Source: Paenibacillus flagellatus (GTDB lineage Bacteria; Bacillota; Bacilli; Paenibacillales; NBRC-103111). From it: 64,000 nucleotides of DNA. Both the position numbers and the translations under genes were made by a program. Where the stretch lies: assembly GCF_003217775.1 (NCBI RefSeq), contig NZ_QJVJ01000004.1, forward strand, positions 372,001 through 436,000, read 5' to 3'. Each line of letters opens with the position of its first letter. Within the stretch, counting starts at the first letter, position 1. Below are positions 17,387-26,355 of the stretch, in pieces. A model generated the notes under the pieces. It had not been told where the DNA came from, made no database searches, and was given only the letters and a program-made list of their open reading frames with translations.

Positions 17387-18118
17387 ATGAGAGTTTCGCT
17401 CTTCATTACTTGTCTGGCCGATCTCATGTATCCCGAGGTCGGCGAAAGCGTCGTGCGGCTGCTGCGCCGCTACGGCTGCGAGGTCGACTTCCCCGAGCTG
17501 CAGACGTGCTGCGGCCAGCCCGCCTACAACAGCGGCTATCAGGACGAAGCCCGGACGGTCGCCCGGCAATGGATCCGCGCGTTCGAGCACAGCGATTACG
17601 TCGTCTCCCCTTCCGGCTCGTGCACGGGGATGGTGCATCATTACTACCCGGACCTGTTCCGCGACGAGCCGGAGTGGCGGGCCAAAGCCGAAGCCATTAT
17701 CGCGCGGACGTACGAATTTTCCCAATTTCTCGTCCAAGTGCTGGGCGTTACCGACGTCGGCGCGACGTTTCCGCACAAGGTGACGTACCATCCGTCCTGT
17801 CACGCGATGCGGCTGCTCGGCGTCCGGACGGAGCCGGGCACGCTCATGGACAACGTCCGCGGCATGGAGACGATCGAATTGCCGCGACGGGACGATTGCT
17901 GCGGCTTCGGCGGCACGTTCGCCGTGAAGATGGCCGACATGTCCGAGGCGATGGTGTGCGAGAAGGCGAAGCACGTGCTGGAGACGGGAGCCGAGGTGCT
18001 CGTCGGCACCGACATGGGCTGCCTGATGAACATCGGCGGCCGGCTGAACAAGGAAGGCAAGCCCGTCAAAGTGATGCACCTCGCCCAGTTGCTGGAAGAA
18101 GGGAGTGCGGGCCGATGA
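17387..18118 (+). CDS. lutA: L-lactate oxidation complex subunit LutA
   Basis: The 243-residue protein begins MRVSLFITCLADLMYPEVGE, the usual start of LutA/LldE. It carries both cysteine-rich CCG domains (LQTCCGQPAYNSGY and DDCCGFGGTF) that bind a heterodisulfide-reductase-like iron-sulfur cluster. LutABC together oxidise L-lactate to pyruvate with transfer of electrons to the quinone pool. ATG 17387 is chosen over upstream in-frame codons because it matches the family start and follows AAGGGTGG. Its stop overlaps the lutB start (ATGA). Confidence 0.96.
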   Translation: MRVSLFITCLADLMYPEVGESVVRLLRRYGCEVDFPELQTCCGQPAYNSGYQDEARTVARQWIRAFEHSDYVVSPSGSCTGMVHHYYPDLFRDEPEWRAKAEAIIARTYEFSQFLVQVLGVTDVGATFPHKVTYHPSCHAMRLLGVRTEPGTLMDNVRGMETIELPRRDDCCGFGGTFAVKMADMSEAMVCEKAKHVLETGAEVLVGTDMGCLMNIGGRLNKEGKPVKVMHLAQLLEEGSAGR

Positions 18119-19632
18119 GCGGAACGGCACAGCATGAACGGGACCCGGTCTTGTCGAAAATCGGCAGCGGGCTGAAAAAGAGAACCGAGCTGGCGCTCGA
18201 GGACGATTTTTTGCGCAAGGCGGTCGCCTTCACGACGGATAAGCTGAAGACGGGCCGGCTGAAGGCGATGGACGACTTCGGCGATTGGGAGACGTGGCGG
18301 GAACGGGGCCGCGCCATCCGCGAGCACGTCGTGTCGCACCTCGACTATTATTTGACGCAGTTTTCCGACAATGTGGCGAAGGCGGGCGGTCACGTCCACT
18401 TTTGCCGGTCGGGCGAGGACGCCGTGCGCGCGTTTCTCGATATCGCCAACAAGGCCGAGGCGAAGCTCGTCGCCAAAGGCAAGTCGATGGTGTCGGAGGA
18501 AATCCATCTGAACGAGCGACTGGAGCAAATCGGCATCGAGGCGGTCGAGACCGATCTCGGCGAATACATCCTGCAGCTGGCCAAGGAGACGCCGTCGCAT
18601 CTGATCATCCCGGCCATTCATAAAAACAAGCGGCAAATCGCCGATTTGTTCTCCGACCACGCCGGGGAGCCGTTTCCGGCCGAGACGAGGCCGCTCGCCG
18701 ATTATGCGAGGCGGAAGCTGCGCAGCATTTTCCTCGAAGCCGACATCGGCTTGACCGGCTGCAATTTCGGCATCGCCGAATCGGGCACGATTACGCTCGT
18801 CTCGAACGAAGGGAACGGACGGATGGTCTCGACGATTCCGAAAATTCACGTCGTCGTCATGGGCATGGAGCGTCTCGTGCCGACGTTCGCCGACGTCGAG
18901 GTGATGCTCAACCTGCTCGCGCGCAGCGCGACGGGGCAAAAGCTGACGACGTACACGTCGTTCATCACCGGCCCGCGCCGCGAGGGCGATCTCGACGGGC
19001 CGGAGGAGCTGCACGTGCTCGTGCTCGATAACGGGCGGTCGTCGCAGCTCGGCGACCCGCAGTTCCAGGAGGTGCTTCATTGCATCCGCTGCGCGGCGTG
19101 TCTGAACGTCTGCCCCGTCTACCGTCACGTCGGCGGCCATACGTACGGCTCCGTCTACAGCGGACCGATCGGCGCCGTCCTGACGCCGCTGCTTCAGCAG
19201 GATTACCAGGAGGCGGGCCAGCTCGCCTACGCGTCCAGCCTGTGCGGGGCGTGCTACGAGGCGTGCCCGGTCAAAATTCCGCTGCACGACATGCTCGTGC
19301 AGCTCCGCCACCGCAAGGTGAAGCTGAAAATGACGCCGGCCGCGGAACGGCTCGCCTTCAAGACGTACGCGACCGCGTTCGGCAGCGTCACGCTGTACCG
19401 GATGGCGAACAAGGCGGCGTACTGGATGCAGCGCCCGCTTCTGAAGGGCGGCGCGATCCGGCGCGCGCCCGGACCGCTGGCCGGGTGGACGCAGTCGCGG
19501 TTTCTCCCGATGAAGCCGAAGCGCTCGTTCCGCGAGCGATGGGCCGAGCTGCAGCGGGAGCTGGCGGACGCGCCGCCGTCCGCGAATGCGACCGCACCCG
19601 CCGACGCGGCAAGAAAGGAGGAGCGCCCATGA
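18115..19632 (+). CDS. lutB: L-lactate oxidation iron-sulfur protein LutB
   Basis: This 505-residue protein has an N-terminal LUD domain (about 60-290, including GCNFGIAESGTI). A ferredoxin-like pair of 4Fe-4S motifs, CIRCAACLNVCP and CGACYEACP, sits at about 320-390. A C-terminal tail ends in the Ala/Pro-rich stretch before lutC. It is the electron-transfer subunit of the LutABC complex. ATG 18115 overlaps the lutA stop by four bases and the gene overlaps lutC in the same way, so the three are made together. Length and domain order are as in Bacillus LutB. Confidence 0.97.
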   Translation: MSGTAQHERDPVLSKIGSGLKKRTELALEDDFLRKAVAFTTDKLKTGRLKAMDDFGDWETWRERGRAIREHVVSHLDYYLTQFSDNVAKAGGHVHFCRSGEDAVRAFLDIANKAEAKLVAKGKSMVSEEIHLNERLEQIGIEAVETDLGEYILQLAKETPSHLIIPAIHKNKRQIADLFSDHAGEPFPAETRPLADYARRKLRSIFLEADIGLTGCNFGIAESGTITLVSNEGNGRMVSTIPKIHVVVMGMERLVPTFADVEVMLNLLARSATGQKLTTYTSFITGPRREGDLDGPEELHVLVLDNGRSSQLGDPQFQEVLHCIRCAACLNVCPVYRHVGGHTYGSVYSGPIGAVLTPLLQQDYQEAGQLAYASSLCGACYEACPVKIPLHDMLVQLRHRKVKLKMTPAAERLAFKTYATAFGSVTLYRMANKAAYWMQRPLLKGGAIRRAPGPLAGWTQSRFLPMKPKRSFRERWAELQRELADAPPSANATAPADAARKEERP

Positions 19633-20459
19633 GCGGCCTGAACAACGGCAACGGCAGCGGCATCCCCGCCCCCGCCGCCGGCACGATCGCCGGCCGCGAC
19701 GACTTCATGCGCCGCATCGCCGGGCGGCTCGGCCGGCAGACGCCGCTGGCGGCACCGCCCGCGCGGCCGTTCGCCGGCGTGCCGGAGGCGTACGCGGCGG
19801 TCCGGACGACGCCGCAGGAGCGCTACGACCAGTTCGCGGCGAACTGGTCGGCGCTCACCGGCACCGTCTGGACCGTCCGCGCCGCCGACGCGGCGGACGC
19901 CGTGCCCGCGCTGGCGCGGCGCATCTGCGCGGAGCGCGGCATCGATCGGGCGATCCGGATGGATCACCCCGATCTCGCCGCGCTGCCGCTCGACGCCGCG
20001 CTTGCCGCGGACGGCGTCGCCGTCGTGCCGTGGCGCGCGGACGGCGCCGACGGCGCGGACGGGTTCGCCGCCGACGGCGCGGACGCCGCGGGCCCCGGCT
20101 CCGCCTGGAGCCGGCGCAGCCCGCTGCTGCGCGCCGCCGAGCGGTGCCGGCTCGGCATCGTCTGCGCCGACTACGCCGTCGCGAACACCGGCACGCTCGT
20201 CGTGCTCGCGCACGGCGGCCGCGGACGCTCCGTCAGCCTGCTGCCCGACACGCTGTTCGCCGTCGTCCGGGCCGACCGGCTCGTGACGCGGATGGGCGAA
20301 GCGTTCGAGGCGATCCGCCGGGACTATCCGGACGCGGCGACGATGCCGTCGTCGATCACGCTCATTACCGGACCGAGCCGAAGCGCCGATATCGAGAACG
20401 ATTTGACGATCGGCATCCACGGTCCCGGCAGCGTATACGCCGTCGTCATCGAGCCTTGA
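19629..20459 (+). CDS. lutC: L-lactate oxidation subunit LutC
   Basis: The 276-residue protein is the LUD-domain subunit LutC; the conserved half (VCADYAVANTGTLVVL, SSITLITGPSRSADIE) is intact. It starts at ATG 19629 behind AAAGGAGG and overlaps lutB. An Ala/Asp/Gly-rich stretch (about residues 138-158, ADGADG repeats) interrupts the middle of the domain. Together with an Ala-rich N-terminus it makes the protein longer than the roughly 240 residues usual in Bacillus. A hairpin without T-run (20466-20498) follows the stop. Confidence 0.94.
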   Translation: MSGLNNGNGSGIPAPAAGTIAGRDDFMRRIAGRLGRQTPLAAPPARPFAGVPEAYAAVRTTPQERYDQFAANWSALTGTVWTVRAADAADAVPALARRICAERGIDRAIRMDHPDLAALPLDAALAADGVAVVPWRADGADGADGFAADGADAAGPGSAWSRRSPLLRAAERCRLGIVCADYAVANTGTLVVLAHGGRGRSVSLLPDTLFAVVRADRLVTRMGEAFEAIRRDYPDAATMPSSITLITGPSRSADIENDLTIGIHGPGSVYAVVIEP

Positions 20460-20540
20460 CGAACGTTCGGGCGGCGGCGGGTACACGGCCCGCCCGGACC
20501 GCACATTTCATCCCATATTTCCGAGAGGAGCATATCCCCC

Positions 20541-21449
20541 GTGAAGCTGTTAACGATCCAAACCGCGAACGGTCAACGCCTCGGTCTGCTGACCGAACAC
20601 GGCGTTCTCGACGTCGAGGAGGCGCTGTCCGTCCTTCCCGCGGACGGGCAAGCCGCCCCCCGCACCGTTCATGCCGCCATCGAGGGCGGCGAATCCGCCC
20701 TCCAGGCGCTGCAGCGGCTCGCCGACCGGGCGGCCGCCTCGCCCGAAGCGAAGGCGAAAGCGTTCAAGCCCGAAGCGGACGTCCGTTTCGGGCCGTGCGT
20801 CCCGAATCCGGGCAAAATCATTTGCGTCGGCTTGAATTACCGTAAGCACGCCGAAGAAACGAACGCCCCGATTCCGGAATATCCAATCCTGTTCAACAAG
20901 TTCAACAACACGCTGAACGGCCACGGCGGCGACGTGCCGCTGCCGAAGGTGTCGTCCAAGGTCGACTACGAGGCCGAGCTCGTCGTCGTCATCGGCCGCA
21001 GCGCGAAATACGTGACCCGGGACGAAGCGCTCGGCCGGGTATTCGGCTATTGCGCCGTCAACGACGTCTCGGCGCGCGACTTGCAGCTCCGTACGCCGCA
21101 ATGGCTGCTCGGCAAAAGCTGCGACGGCTTCAGCCCGCTCGGCCCGTATCTCGTCACCGCCGACGAGGTCGGGGATCCGAACGATCTGGACATCAAGCTG
21201 ACGCTGAACGGCGAAGTGCGCCAGCAGTCGAACACGGCGGACATGATTTTCCGCGTCGACGAAATCGTCAGCTACATTTCCCAGCATATGACCCTGCATC
21301 CGGGCGACATCATTTTGACCGGTACGCCCGAAGGCGTCGTGCTCGGTTTGCCGGAAGCCGAACAAGTATGGTTGAAGGACGGCGACGTCTGCACCGTCGA
21401 GATCGAGAAGCTCGGCGCGCTGACGAACCGTTTCGTCAAGGAAGCGTAA
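20541..21449 (+). CDS. Fumarylacetoacetate hydrolase family protein
   Basis: This 302-residue enzyme has the FAH fold. Key regions are ICVGLNYRKHAEE, the metal ligands in VDYEAELVVVIG (two Glu) and NDVSARD (Asp), and the substrate loop ILTGTPEGV. Family members hydrolyse or decarboxylate 2,4-diketo acids; one group cleaves 2,4-diketo-3-deoxy-L-rhamnonate or -fuconate to pyruvate and L-lactate. The start is GTG 20541 behind GAGAGGAG. It lies 81 bases after lutC on the same strand, which would suit disposal of the lactate formed; this is inference. Other possible substrates are oxaloacetate or acylpyruvates. Confidence 0.9.
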   Translation: MKLLTIQTANGQRLGLLTEHGVLDVEEALSVLPADGQAAPRTVHAAIEGGESALQALQRLADRAAASPEAKAKAFKPEADVRFGPCVPNPGKIICVGLNYRKHAEETNAPIPEYPILFNKFNNTLNGHGGDVPLPKVSSKVDYEAELVVVIGRSAKYVTRDEALGRVFGYCAVNDVSARDLQLRTPQWLLGKSCDGFSPLGPYLVTADEVGDPNDLDIKLTLNGEVRQQSNTADMIFRVDEIVSYISQHMTLHPGDIILTGTPEGVVLGLPEAEQVWLKDGDVCTVEIEKLGALTNRFVKEA

Positions 21450-21473
21450 CGTCGTCCTGCATCCTCGCCCGTC

Positions 21474-21515
21474 CCCGGGACGCCGCTCCTTTCCGAAGGT
21501 GCGGCGGCTCCCGGG
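21474..21515. terminator. Terminator between convergent FAH and germination genes
   Basis: CCCGGGACGCCGC (21474-21486) pairs with 21501-21515 (13 bp with a 2-base bulge), followed by TTTATT, just at the end of the leftward germination permease gene. Confidence 0.75.
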
Positions 21516-21516
21516 T

Positions 21517-22644
21517 TTATTGGTTTCTCGCCTTCGCCGTTTTCCGCTTGCTCCTTCCCTTCTTCATGACATGCACCGCAAACAGCACCCCCGGAATAAA
21601 CAGGCCGAATAACATGTCCATTTCGATCCAATACGGAAACATCGAGCTGAAGAAGACGACGTTCGGCGATACGATATAAGCAAGCCCGAACAGCAAAACG
21701 CCGAACGGCACGGCCAGCGCTCGGACGTCCCGGAGCCCCAGCAGCTCGGATATGCCGATCAGGAAGGCGTAGCCGTTCAGCATGCTTTTGAAATAGGTGG
21801 AAATGATCCAATTGATCGCGAGAATCGGTTCGACCCGCTCGACGAAATGGCCGATGCTGATCTTTTGCGCCAGAACGTACGAGGTGTACCGATAATGCGC
21901 CGACAAGTCCGCCCCGAGCACGAGAATCGACAAGGTTGCGATCGCGAAGACGGCAATCCCCCCTATGGAGGAGGCCAATACGAAGTCTCTGGCCGCATGC
22001 CGATTCCGGACGACGCTCGGCAAAATCATCAGAAACAGGCACATCTCGCAAAACGAATACGTAAACAGGTACATCGACCCTCTTACGATATTCGGCAGCC
22101 CTTGCCCCATGATCGGCTGAACGCGCGAGAACTCGACCTGCGGCATCAAAAAAACGAACAGCGAGGTCAGCAGGAGGGCGAAAATCGGGAAAAACACTTC
22201 CCCCGTCCGGGCGATCGTTTCAAGCCCGCTCTTGAACCCCCATACGAGAATGAATACGACCATCAGATGAATGACCTGAATCGGCGTATTCGGGAAAAAC
22301 TGCGTCGTCGTAAAATCTCCGATTTCCCTCAGGATGACCGATGCGTTTATCAAAAAATAACACAAATACAGGACGACGACCGCTCCCCCCGCCCAGCGCC
22401 CCAGAACGTCGCGAGCGAACCCGACCAGCGTCGAATCCGGCTTCAGGCGCCCGAACCGGAACAGGAACCAAGCGGCGCCTAGTCCCAGCATAATCCCAAG
22501 CAAGCCGGACAGCCAAGCGTCCTGCTTCGACACCGAGGCGGCGATGGACGGATAGACGAGCAGATTGTCGCCGATGACGAAAAACAACACTAACGCCGCC
22601 AGCTGTTTGACGCTGATGCGTCCGTTGTCGATCACGGGCTCCAC
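21517..22644 (-). CDS. Spore germinant receptor B subunit (GerAB family permease)
   Basis: This 375-residue integral membrane protein has ten predicted helices in the amino-acid-permease fold (GerAB/ArcD/ProY). In germinant receptors this subunit binds the small-molecule germinant in the spore inner membrane. It is the last gene of a leftward operon A-C-small protein-B. GTG 22644 overlaps the preceding small gene by 13 bases; GTG 22635, with GGTGGAG closer in front, is an alternative start. The terminator at 21474-21515 follows. Confidence 0.92.
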   Translation of the reverse strand: MEPVIDNGRISVKQLAALVLFFVIGDNLLVYPSIAASVSKQDAWLSGLLGIMLGLGAAWFLFRFGRLKPDSTLVGFARDVLGRWAGGAVVVLYLCYFLINASVILREIGDFTTTQFFPNTPIQVIHLMVVFILVWGFKSGLETIARTGEVFFPIFALLLTSLFVFLMPQVEFSRVQPIMGQGLPNIVRGSMYLFTYSFCEMCLFLMILPSVVRNRHAARDFVLASSIGGIAVFAIATLSILVLGADLSAHYRYTSYVLAQKISIGHFVERVEPILAINWIISTYFKSMLNGYAFLIGISELLGLRDVRALAVPFGVLLFGLAYIVSPNVVFFSSMFPYWIEMDMLFGLFIPGVLFAVHVMKKGRSKRKTAKARNQ

Positions 22645-22871
22645 CCTCTATTCAAAAAAAGATCGTGTATCGGTTTGAACACCATTTGCATGAACAGGAG
22701 TGGACTCGGGACGTCGGCTTCCAGGACGGCCGCAATGCTGATCGCGATGCCCGCTGCAAGAAGCAGGGCGTATGCCGCCGCTTCCTTCCGCCACCGTTTC
22801 CGCCACATCGCCGGGAGCTCGAACGCCGCCGCCGCCCCCGCCACGGCCAACACCAGCAATATTCGAATCAT
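22632..22871 (-). CDS. Small membrane protein of the germinant-receptor operon
   Basis: The 79-residue protein has two hydrophobic segments (about 2-18 and 33-50) separated by a basic loop (RKRWRKE). The soluble end is short. It sits between the C and B subunit genes and overlaps the latter by 13 bases, so it is surely part of the operon. Small two-helix proteins encoded in ger operons (D-type subunits) are known to modulate receptor function; this could be one, though I cannot assign it by motif. ATG 22871. Confidence 0.75.
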   Translation of the reverse strand: MIRILLVLAVAGAAAAFELPAMWRKRWRKEAAAYALLLAAGIAISIAAVLEADVPSPLLFMQMVFKPIHDLFLNRGWSP

Positions 22872-22877
22872 GACGCT

Positions 22878-24077
22878 CTACTCCCTCATCTGCGATTTGA
22901 TCGAATTGTTCGTCAAGCCGATGTTGCGGAAACGGACCTCCGCCTTGTACGTCACCTTCAGCTTCGCGAAGTGTTCGGTCCAGTCCGCCTTGAGCCGGCT
23001 CCACGCTTTCGGATCGGCCCGGTAAAGGGCCTGCCCGAAGCCGAAAATATCGACTTTGTATTTGCGGGTCACCAGCTCGACCGTGGACCTCATCATCGTT
23101 TCGAGCCGGTTTTCGGCCAATTTTTGAAATTGCTCGATTTGCGCGGGATCGGTCAAATCCGTCTTGCAGTTCGCCTCGGAAATATTCATTTCGTTGTGAA
23201 GACGAATGTCGATCGCCGGCCGGCCCTTGTCGATCCGCCCTTTCATCTCGGTTTTGCTGCGCGTCGCTTCCACGGCAAGCATCCCTCCGTCCGGACACCG
23301 CTGGTGCCCCACGCCGCTTTGTACCCGATCGGTTATGAAGTTGAACCCCCGGCTTTCGTAGTCGCCGAGCCAGCCGATCAGCTTGTCTTTCCGGAACACG
23401 CCCAAGCCGGAATAATGAAGCCTCACCGCCGATTCGATCTGCTCCTGGTTTTCCTTCCGCTCGCCCTCCTCGGGGTTTCCCAAAATTTCGACGCCGGTCA
23501 ATACCGGATGCGTGCTCTCGCTGAACAGCTTCTCGACCAGCTGATCGAGCGTGACCGTCGTCGTGGGCGCCCACGCTTTCGCCGACGTATCGAGCGATTT
23601 GAACAGCTTGTTCGCCGGGATCGTTTCGAGCGAGGTCAATATTTTCAACACGTTTTCGGCCGACGTGCGGCGCGCGATCATCAAGTAAAAATCGCTGCGG
23701 ACTTCCGAATCCCTCTCCAGCAAATCGAGTACGTCGGAAATGCCTTCGCGCGCCATCTCCTCGCTGAAGACGAGCACCCGAATGTGCGAGCCGTAAATGC
23801 GGCGCGGACTGATCTCCGTCAGCTTCCGAAACGCCTCGTGCAGCGTCGGCGCTTCCGCCTTGTACATCGTGACCGGCACCCGGTTGCCCCCGCCCTTTTT
23901 CGGCGACACTTCCGAGGGGATGACGACTTGAACGGAGATGCGGTAGTTGTCTCCGGCTTTATCGATGCCGGTCCCCACTTGGATGCCCAAATCGTTCAGC
24001 TCGCGCCGGTCCCAGCAGCCGGTCGCCGTCGCCAGCGCCAGCAAAGCCGTCGCGACGCGCCATACGACCCGCTTCAA
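22878..24077 (-). CDS. Spore germinant receptor C subunit (Ger(x)C lipoprotein)
   Basis: This 399-residue lipoprotein begins with a short signal peptide ending in the lipobox-like TATGC; Cys21 is followed by WDRREL, the hallmark of GerAC proteins. The three-domain Ger(x)C body follows (RRIYGSHIRVLVFSEE, LTGVEILG, and the C-terminal domain with FGFGQALYR). It is anchored to the outer face of the spore inner membrane as part of the receptor. The start is TTG 24077 with AAAGGAGG eight bases upstream, overlapping the stop of the A subunit gene as TTGA. The frame is open far upstream, but that part overlaps the A subunit gene. Confidence 0.94.
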   Translation of the reverse strand: MKRVVWRVATALLALATATGCWDRRELNDLGIQVGTGIDKAGDNYRISVQVVIPSEVSPKKGGGNRVPVTMYKAEAPTLHEAFRKLTEISPRRIYGSHIRVLVFSEEMAREGISDVLDLLERDSEVRSDFYLMIARRTSAENVLKILTSLETIPANKLFKSLDTSAKAWAPTTTVTLDQLVEKLFSESTHPVLTGVEILGNPEEGERKENQEQIESAVRLHYSGLGVFRKDKLIGWLGDYESRGFNFITDRVQSGVGHQRCPDGGMLAVEATRSKTEMKGRIDKGRPAIDIRLHNEMNISEANCKTDLTDPAQIEQFQKLAENRLETMMRSTVELVTRKYKVDIFGFGQALYRADPKAWSRLKADWTEHFAKLKVTYKAEVRFRNIGLTNNSIKSQMRE

Positions 24078-25687
24078 TCGCCATTCCTCCTTTGGCCGGC
24101 TTGGGGTCCTTTTTGCCGTTTGACGGCGCGCTCGCTCGGAATGCCGACCGGCCTTTTCCGCATGAACGGCCAAGGCATCCGAAACATCGTATCCTTCTGG
24201 TCGCGGAGCGAGAACGGGCCGAACGGGGTCATGTACGGGACGCCGAACGAACGCAAGCCGGACAGATGAAGCATGATCGGCACGAGTCCGACGAGAATGC
24301 CGAAAAAGCCGAATGCCGCGGCCAGCACCATCAGGACGAACCGGATCATCCTCACCGATATCGACATGCCCGGCGCCGGAATGACGAAGCTCGATATCGC
24401 CGTAATCGAGACGATAATGACCATCGCGGCCGAGACGATGCCGGCTTCGACGGCCGCCTGTCCGATGACGAGCGTGCCGACGATCGAGACCGCCTGTCCG
24501 ACCGTTCGCGGCATCCGAACGCCCGCTTCGCGCAATATTTCGTACGTCAGCTCCATCAGGATCGCCTCGATCAACGCCGGGAACGGTACTCCTTCCCGTT
24601 GGGCCGCCAAGTTGATCAGCAGGCTGGTCGGGATCATTTCCTGGTGAAACGTCGTGACGGCGATGTAAAACGACGGGGCGAGCATGACGATGAAAAACGA
24701 TAAAAACCGGATCATCCGAAGCAGCGTGCTGATGTCCGCCCGCTGGTAATAGTCTTCGGCGGATTGAAAAAAATGGACGAACAAGGCGGGAACGAGCAGC
24801 ACGAACGGCGTCCCGTCCACGACGATGGCGACCCGCCCCTCCAGAAGCCCCGCTGCGATCGTATCCGGCCGCTCGCTGTTGTAGACGGTCGGAAACGGCG
24901 AGAGCGTCCGATCCTGAATGAACTCTTCGATGTAGCCGCCTTCGAGAATGCCGTCGATCTCGATCCGATCGAGTCTTCGGTGAACTTCCCGCACGATGCT
25001 CGGGTCGGCCACCCGATCCACATAGACGACGGCTACCTCGGTATGGGTAATCGAGCCGATTTGCCGCAGCTCGATGCGCAGCGCCGGATCCTTGATCCGA
25101 CGCCGGAGGAGCGACGTATTCGTGCGAATGTTCTCGGTGAAGGCATCCATCGGGCCGCGGACGACCGATTGCGTCATCGGTTCGCCGACCGATCGGGTTT
25201 CGCCGCCGGCGGCGCCGATTCGCAGCCCTTCCTTGCAGCCTTCCATCAGCACGATCGCGTCCCCGGCCAACAAATAGTGGCAAAGCGCATCCGTATCGCG
25301 TATCGTGCCGACGTCGCCGGCGGACAGCACTTCTTCCCGCAATTGGCCAAGACGATCCGGGATGGCGTCGGTTTCGCGCTCCCGTTCGCGACTCCGCTCG
25401 AGTCCGCCGCCGCGTTCGCGATCCGATTCGTCCCCTCCGCCGTTCCGGCCTCCCCCGTTTTCCGTCTTTTTTCGCAGAAACGGAGTCAGGATGGCGGAGT
25501 GAATGAAGTCGCTGTTGACCAATCCTTCGATATACATCAGGACGATTCGCCATTCGCCGGACGAGGCGTATTTCCATATCAAATCTTCGCTGTTTCCGAA
25601 AGCCCGGCGCACGGCCTCGACGTCATCGGCCAAATCGCCGCTCAGCGGGGACGGGGGACACGACGTCCTTCGATCGGTTTCGTTCAT
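24074..25687 (-). CDS. Spore germinant receptor A subunit (GerAA family)
   Basis: This 537-residue protein has a soluble N-terminal GerA domain and a C-terminal membrane region of about five helices (about 310-490), with the family stretch LILINLAAQREGVPFPA. The A subunit is thought to form the ion channel of the receptor. The N-terminal domain carries an unusual hydrophilic insert (about 75-105: Gly/Asn-rich, then Arg/Glu-rich RERGGG..SRERERE). ATG 25687 has GAGGAG upstream. A TACAAT-like box lies about 35 bases before the start; spore operons are normally sigma-G controlled, which I cannot confirm here. Confidence 0.94.
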   Translation of the reverse strand: MNETDRRTSCPPSPLSGDLADDVEAVRRAFGNSEDLIWKYASSGEWRIVLMYIEGLVNSDFIHSAILTPFLRKKTENGGGRNGGGDESDRERGGGLERSRERERETDAIPDRLGQLREEVLSAGDVGTIRDTDALCHYLLAGDAIVLMEGCKEGLRIGAAGGETRSVGEPMTQSVVRGPMDAFTENIRTNTSLLRRRIKDPALRIELRQIGSITHTEVAVVYVDRVADPSIVREVHRRLDRIEIDGILEGGYIEEFIQDRTLSPFPTVYNSERPDTIAAGLLEGRVAIVVDGTPFVLLVPALFVHFFQSAEDYYQRADISTLLRMIRFLSFFIVMLAPSFYIAVTTFHQEMIPTSLLINLAAQREGVPFPALIEAILMELTYEILREAGVRMPRTVGQAVSIVGTLVIGQAAVEAGIVSAAMVIIVSITAISSFVIPAPGMSISVRMIRFVLMVLAAAFGFFGILVGLVPIMLHLSGLRSFGVPYMTPFGPFSLRDQKDTMFRMPWPFMRKRPVGIPSERAVKRQKGPQAGQRRNGD

Positions 25688-25928
25688 GGCGACTCCTCGA
25701 CTCGGTGGATTGATTTTCCTATTGTAACCCGCATGCGATGGGATTATGAGGAAACCGCCGGAACCGTCGAAACGATCAACCCCACAAAGTGGGATACTTT
25801 GCGGAGAACTGTAATGCAAGTAGCGGCAAGTTTTTCGCGAAGAATCTCGAAGGAGCCTTCAAACGCTGGGAAGGACCGGGATCAGCGGAAAAGGCGGACG
25901 TACTGTCAGCAAGTTGTCAAAAAGAAAT
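25688..25928. other. Gap between germination operon and HxlR gene; possible gene remnant
   Basis: The 262-base gap holds the ger operon promoter region and then sequence of lower GC. A 48-codon open frame (GTG 25789 to TAG 25933-25935, containing FAKNLEGAFKRWEGPGS) has no ribosome site and ends exactly at the hairpin 25929-25956. It may be a decayed gene end or part of a dispersed repeat; I would not call it a gene. Confidence 0.3.
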
Positions 25929-25956
25929 GGACTAGCGTAATATCGAACGCTAGTCC
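25929..25956. terminator. Terminator at the end of the HxlR gene
   Basis: GGACTAGCG (25929-25937) and CGCTAGTCC (25948-25956) form a perfect 9-bp stem overlapping the TAG stop of the leftward HxlR gene. The leftward continuation is ATTTCTTTTT. Confidence 0.75.
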
Positions 25957-26309
25957 GTTTTGGTTTGTTCATTTTTCTCCCTTATGAGCTGCTTTCGCTC
26001 GATATGGGCCACTCCCCATTGATGCAAGGTTTCCAACACCGGAGCCAGGCTCATGCCGTATTCCGTTATGGAGTATTCCACTTTCGGCGGGATTTGCGGA
26101 TAGATGACCCGTTTAACGATCTCTTCCTCCTCCAATTCGCGCAGATGGAGCGTAAGCATCCTTTGCGTGATATCGGGCAGCAATCTTCTTAGCTCATTGA
26201 AACGCAAAGGTTTGCCTTGAAGCAAATGATAAAGGATAATCGGCTTCCATTTGCCGACAATCGAATCCAGCGCCGCAACGAATTGACATTGGGCAGGGTT
26301 CTTTTGCAT
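25950..26309 (-). CDS. HxlR/MarR-like redox-type transcriptional regulator
   Basis: The 119-residue protein is a complete HxlR winged-helix domain: GKWKPIILYHLLQGKPLRFN, the recognition helix in DITQRMLTLHLRELE and the wing VEYSITEYG. A single Cys at position 8 corresponds to the thiol used by HxlR-type sensors (YodB, CatR) to detect quinones or electrophiles. It is divergent from azoR and separated by 133 bases holding a perfect dyad inside the azoR promoter. The base composition is clearly lower in GC than its neighbours, which suggests acquisition together with azoR. YodB/AzoR1 in Bacillus is the obvious parallel. Confidence 0.92.
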   Translation of the reverse strand: MQKNPAQCQFVAALDSIVGKWKPIILYHLLQGKPLRFNELRRLLPDITQRMLTLHLRELEEEEIVKRVIYPQIPPKVEYSITEYGMSLAPVLETLHQWGVAHIERKQLIREKNEQTKTD

Positions 26310-26355
26310 ACGTTTGCCCCCATTACAGTACCTTTTTCAATACTATACCACATTA

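Noticed and set aside
22878-25577. A single 899-residue fusion reading through the germination A and C genes
   Set aside because: The first 500 codons are a shadow of the A subunit gene; the TTG at 24077 has its own AAAGGAGG and gives the normal GerAC start and lipobox.
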